This document shows positions 63,151 through 64,000 of a stretch of 64,000 nt of DNA, piece by piece. How positions within the stretch are numbered: the first letter of the stretch is position 1; each line of letters begins with the position of its first letter. The stretch is taken from positions 15,510,222-15,574,221 of the forward strand of contig OY759222.1 of assembly GCA_963662175.1 (NCBI GenBank). Direction: 5' to 3'. The stretch comes from Aradus depressus (taxonomy: Eukaryota; Arthropoda; Insecta; Hemiptera; Aradidae). Under the pieces are notes generated by a model. It did no database searches, was not told where the DNA came from, and was given only the letters and a program-made list of their open reading frames with translations. The position numbers were made by a program, and so were the translations under genes.

Positions 63151-64000
63151 TCAGTATCATTTCACAATTTTCACTCAAGTTGTCACAAAGTACCTAGTTA
63201 CTAATTTAACAATACCAGGATTGATCCTTCTCAATGATACAGAAATATGTACTAATCGGGAAGGATAGTTTTATAATGCGTTCCACAAAGAGTTGCTTTT
63301 CCAAAACTTTCAAAATGAAGCATATAATATTTTGCATTACGCACAAGAACTGTCTATTTTTTTGCATGCATGAACAATATTGGTGACTTAGTCTGCGAAA
63401 ACATGCAGTTGTTTTTTCCAAGTCCGTCACAAATATATCCTGTTGATCTTCTGGAATCAATTCCGATCTTTTCTTGTAAAAGAACATTTTTTTTTTCAAT
63501 TTTTCAATTTAAATATTAACTGGTAAAATTCTGTATAATGTTTATAAACTGGTTTCCAATTGTATATTGGATTCATCCTTAGCTAAAACTTAAAACCTGA
63601 TGATGATTCAACTATTTGGAAAATATTTTGATTGTTTTTTCCTGACTGAAATAATTCTGATGAAACTACTTAGTAAGACATTTATAGGAGAAAAAAAAGT
63701 AGAATAAAATAAACAAAAGAAACAGAATAAATAAAAAAATAAATAAAAGACCAAATATAAGATTTAATCTGGGTAATAGGAGAGAAAATAGGGTCAGTAA
63801 GTCAATACCTACCCAGTCTACGTCTCATATCCCACTAAGTGGGTTCTACCCTTTTTAATATCAGGGTAGGTTGTATGTTATTTGTAATATGTAATTGTAT
63901 TATATAAATCAAATAAAACTATAAGAAATCTTCATTATTTTAAATCTAATCATGCGATAAAATATTCATTCAACTTTTTGGAAACATATTTTTGCACTAT
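63151..64000. other. No recognised element
   Basis: AT-rich. CCTGATGATGATTCAACTAT at 63,596 starts like the hammerhead-like core but lacks the CGAA half. A 97-codon minus frame at 63,206-63,499 is unassigned. Confidence 0.35.

Noticed and set aside
63206..63499. 97-codon minus-strand open frame as a gene
   Set aside because: Lys/Phe/Ile-rich composition typical of chance frames in AT-rich DNA; no motif.
63590..63640. Hammerhead-like core CCTGATGATGATTC
   Set aside because: The matching stem and CGAA half are absent, so it is not counted with the other motifs.

Overview
The window reads as a 64 kb piece of an arthropod nuclear genome: AT-rich, intron-rich, without operons, and packed with transposable elements. 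Short AACCT-type tails on one SINE family resemble the arthropod telomere unit TTAGG, which fits this placement but does not prove it. The species cannot be named from the sequence.

Only one host gene can be supported. It is an orthologue of Camta (calmodulin-binding transcription activator) on the minus strand. Sixteen exons with mutually compatible splice phases run from 42,683 down to 433, about 714 codons, and the gene leaves the window at its left edge. In order they encode the CG-1 DNA-binding domain (42.7 to 15.1 kb), a Cys-rich linker, a disordered His/Gln/Ser-rich and then acidic region (13.3 to 5.0 kb), the TIG/IPT domain (5.0 to 1.5 kb) and the start of the ankyrin repeats (0.8 to 0.4 kb). 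The IQ motifs expected after the ankyrin repeats should lie left of position 1. A His/Gln-rich open segment at 60.9-61.2 kb with a strong splice donor of compatible phase is a candidate 5' exon. Introns are short near the left edge and exceed 8-18 kb at the 5' end.

Everything else is repeat DNA. (1) A tRNA-derived SINE (SINE-A, about 350 bp, some 30 copies) occurs throughout; the youngest copies have perfect 14-bp target-site duplications. A second tRNA-type SINE (SINE-B) is inserted inside one of them. (2) A roughly 0.5 kb family (here the CTTCCCC family) has a GGTGAATCACC palindrome at one end and an ACTTCCCC...GGGGAAGT hairpin at the other. (3) DNA transposon remnants include two Transib-type elements whose termini begin with CACAGTG and which are flanked by 5-bp CG-rich duplications, a hAT-type element with an 8-bp duplication, a pogo/Tigger-type element filled with copies of its own terminal motif, and a Harbinger-type element. 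(4) Retroelement remnants include several LINE fragments and the end of a Ty3/gypsy integrase with a polypurine tract.

(5) The most interesting signal is a set of fold-back elements (3.8, 8.0, 14.3, 17.0, 20.1, 22.4, 29.6, 34.2 and 49.9 kb). Their arms share CTGANGATG, then a small hairpin, then CGAA, followed in most families by a different palindrome. This is the layout expected of dimeric hammerhead ribozymes such as those described in Penelope-like retroelements. The best copy of the 20.1 kb family has an exact 13-bp target-site duplication.
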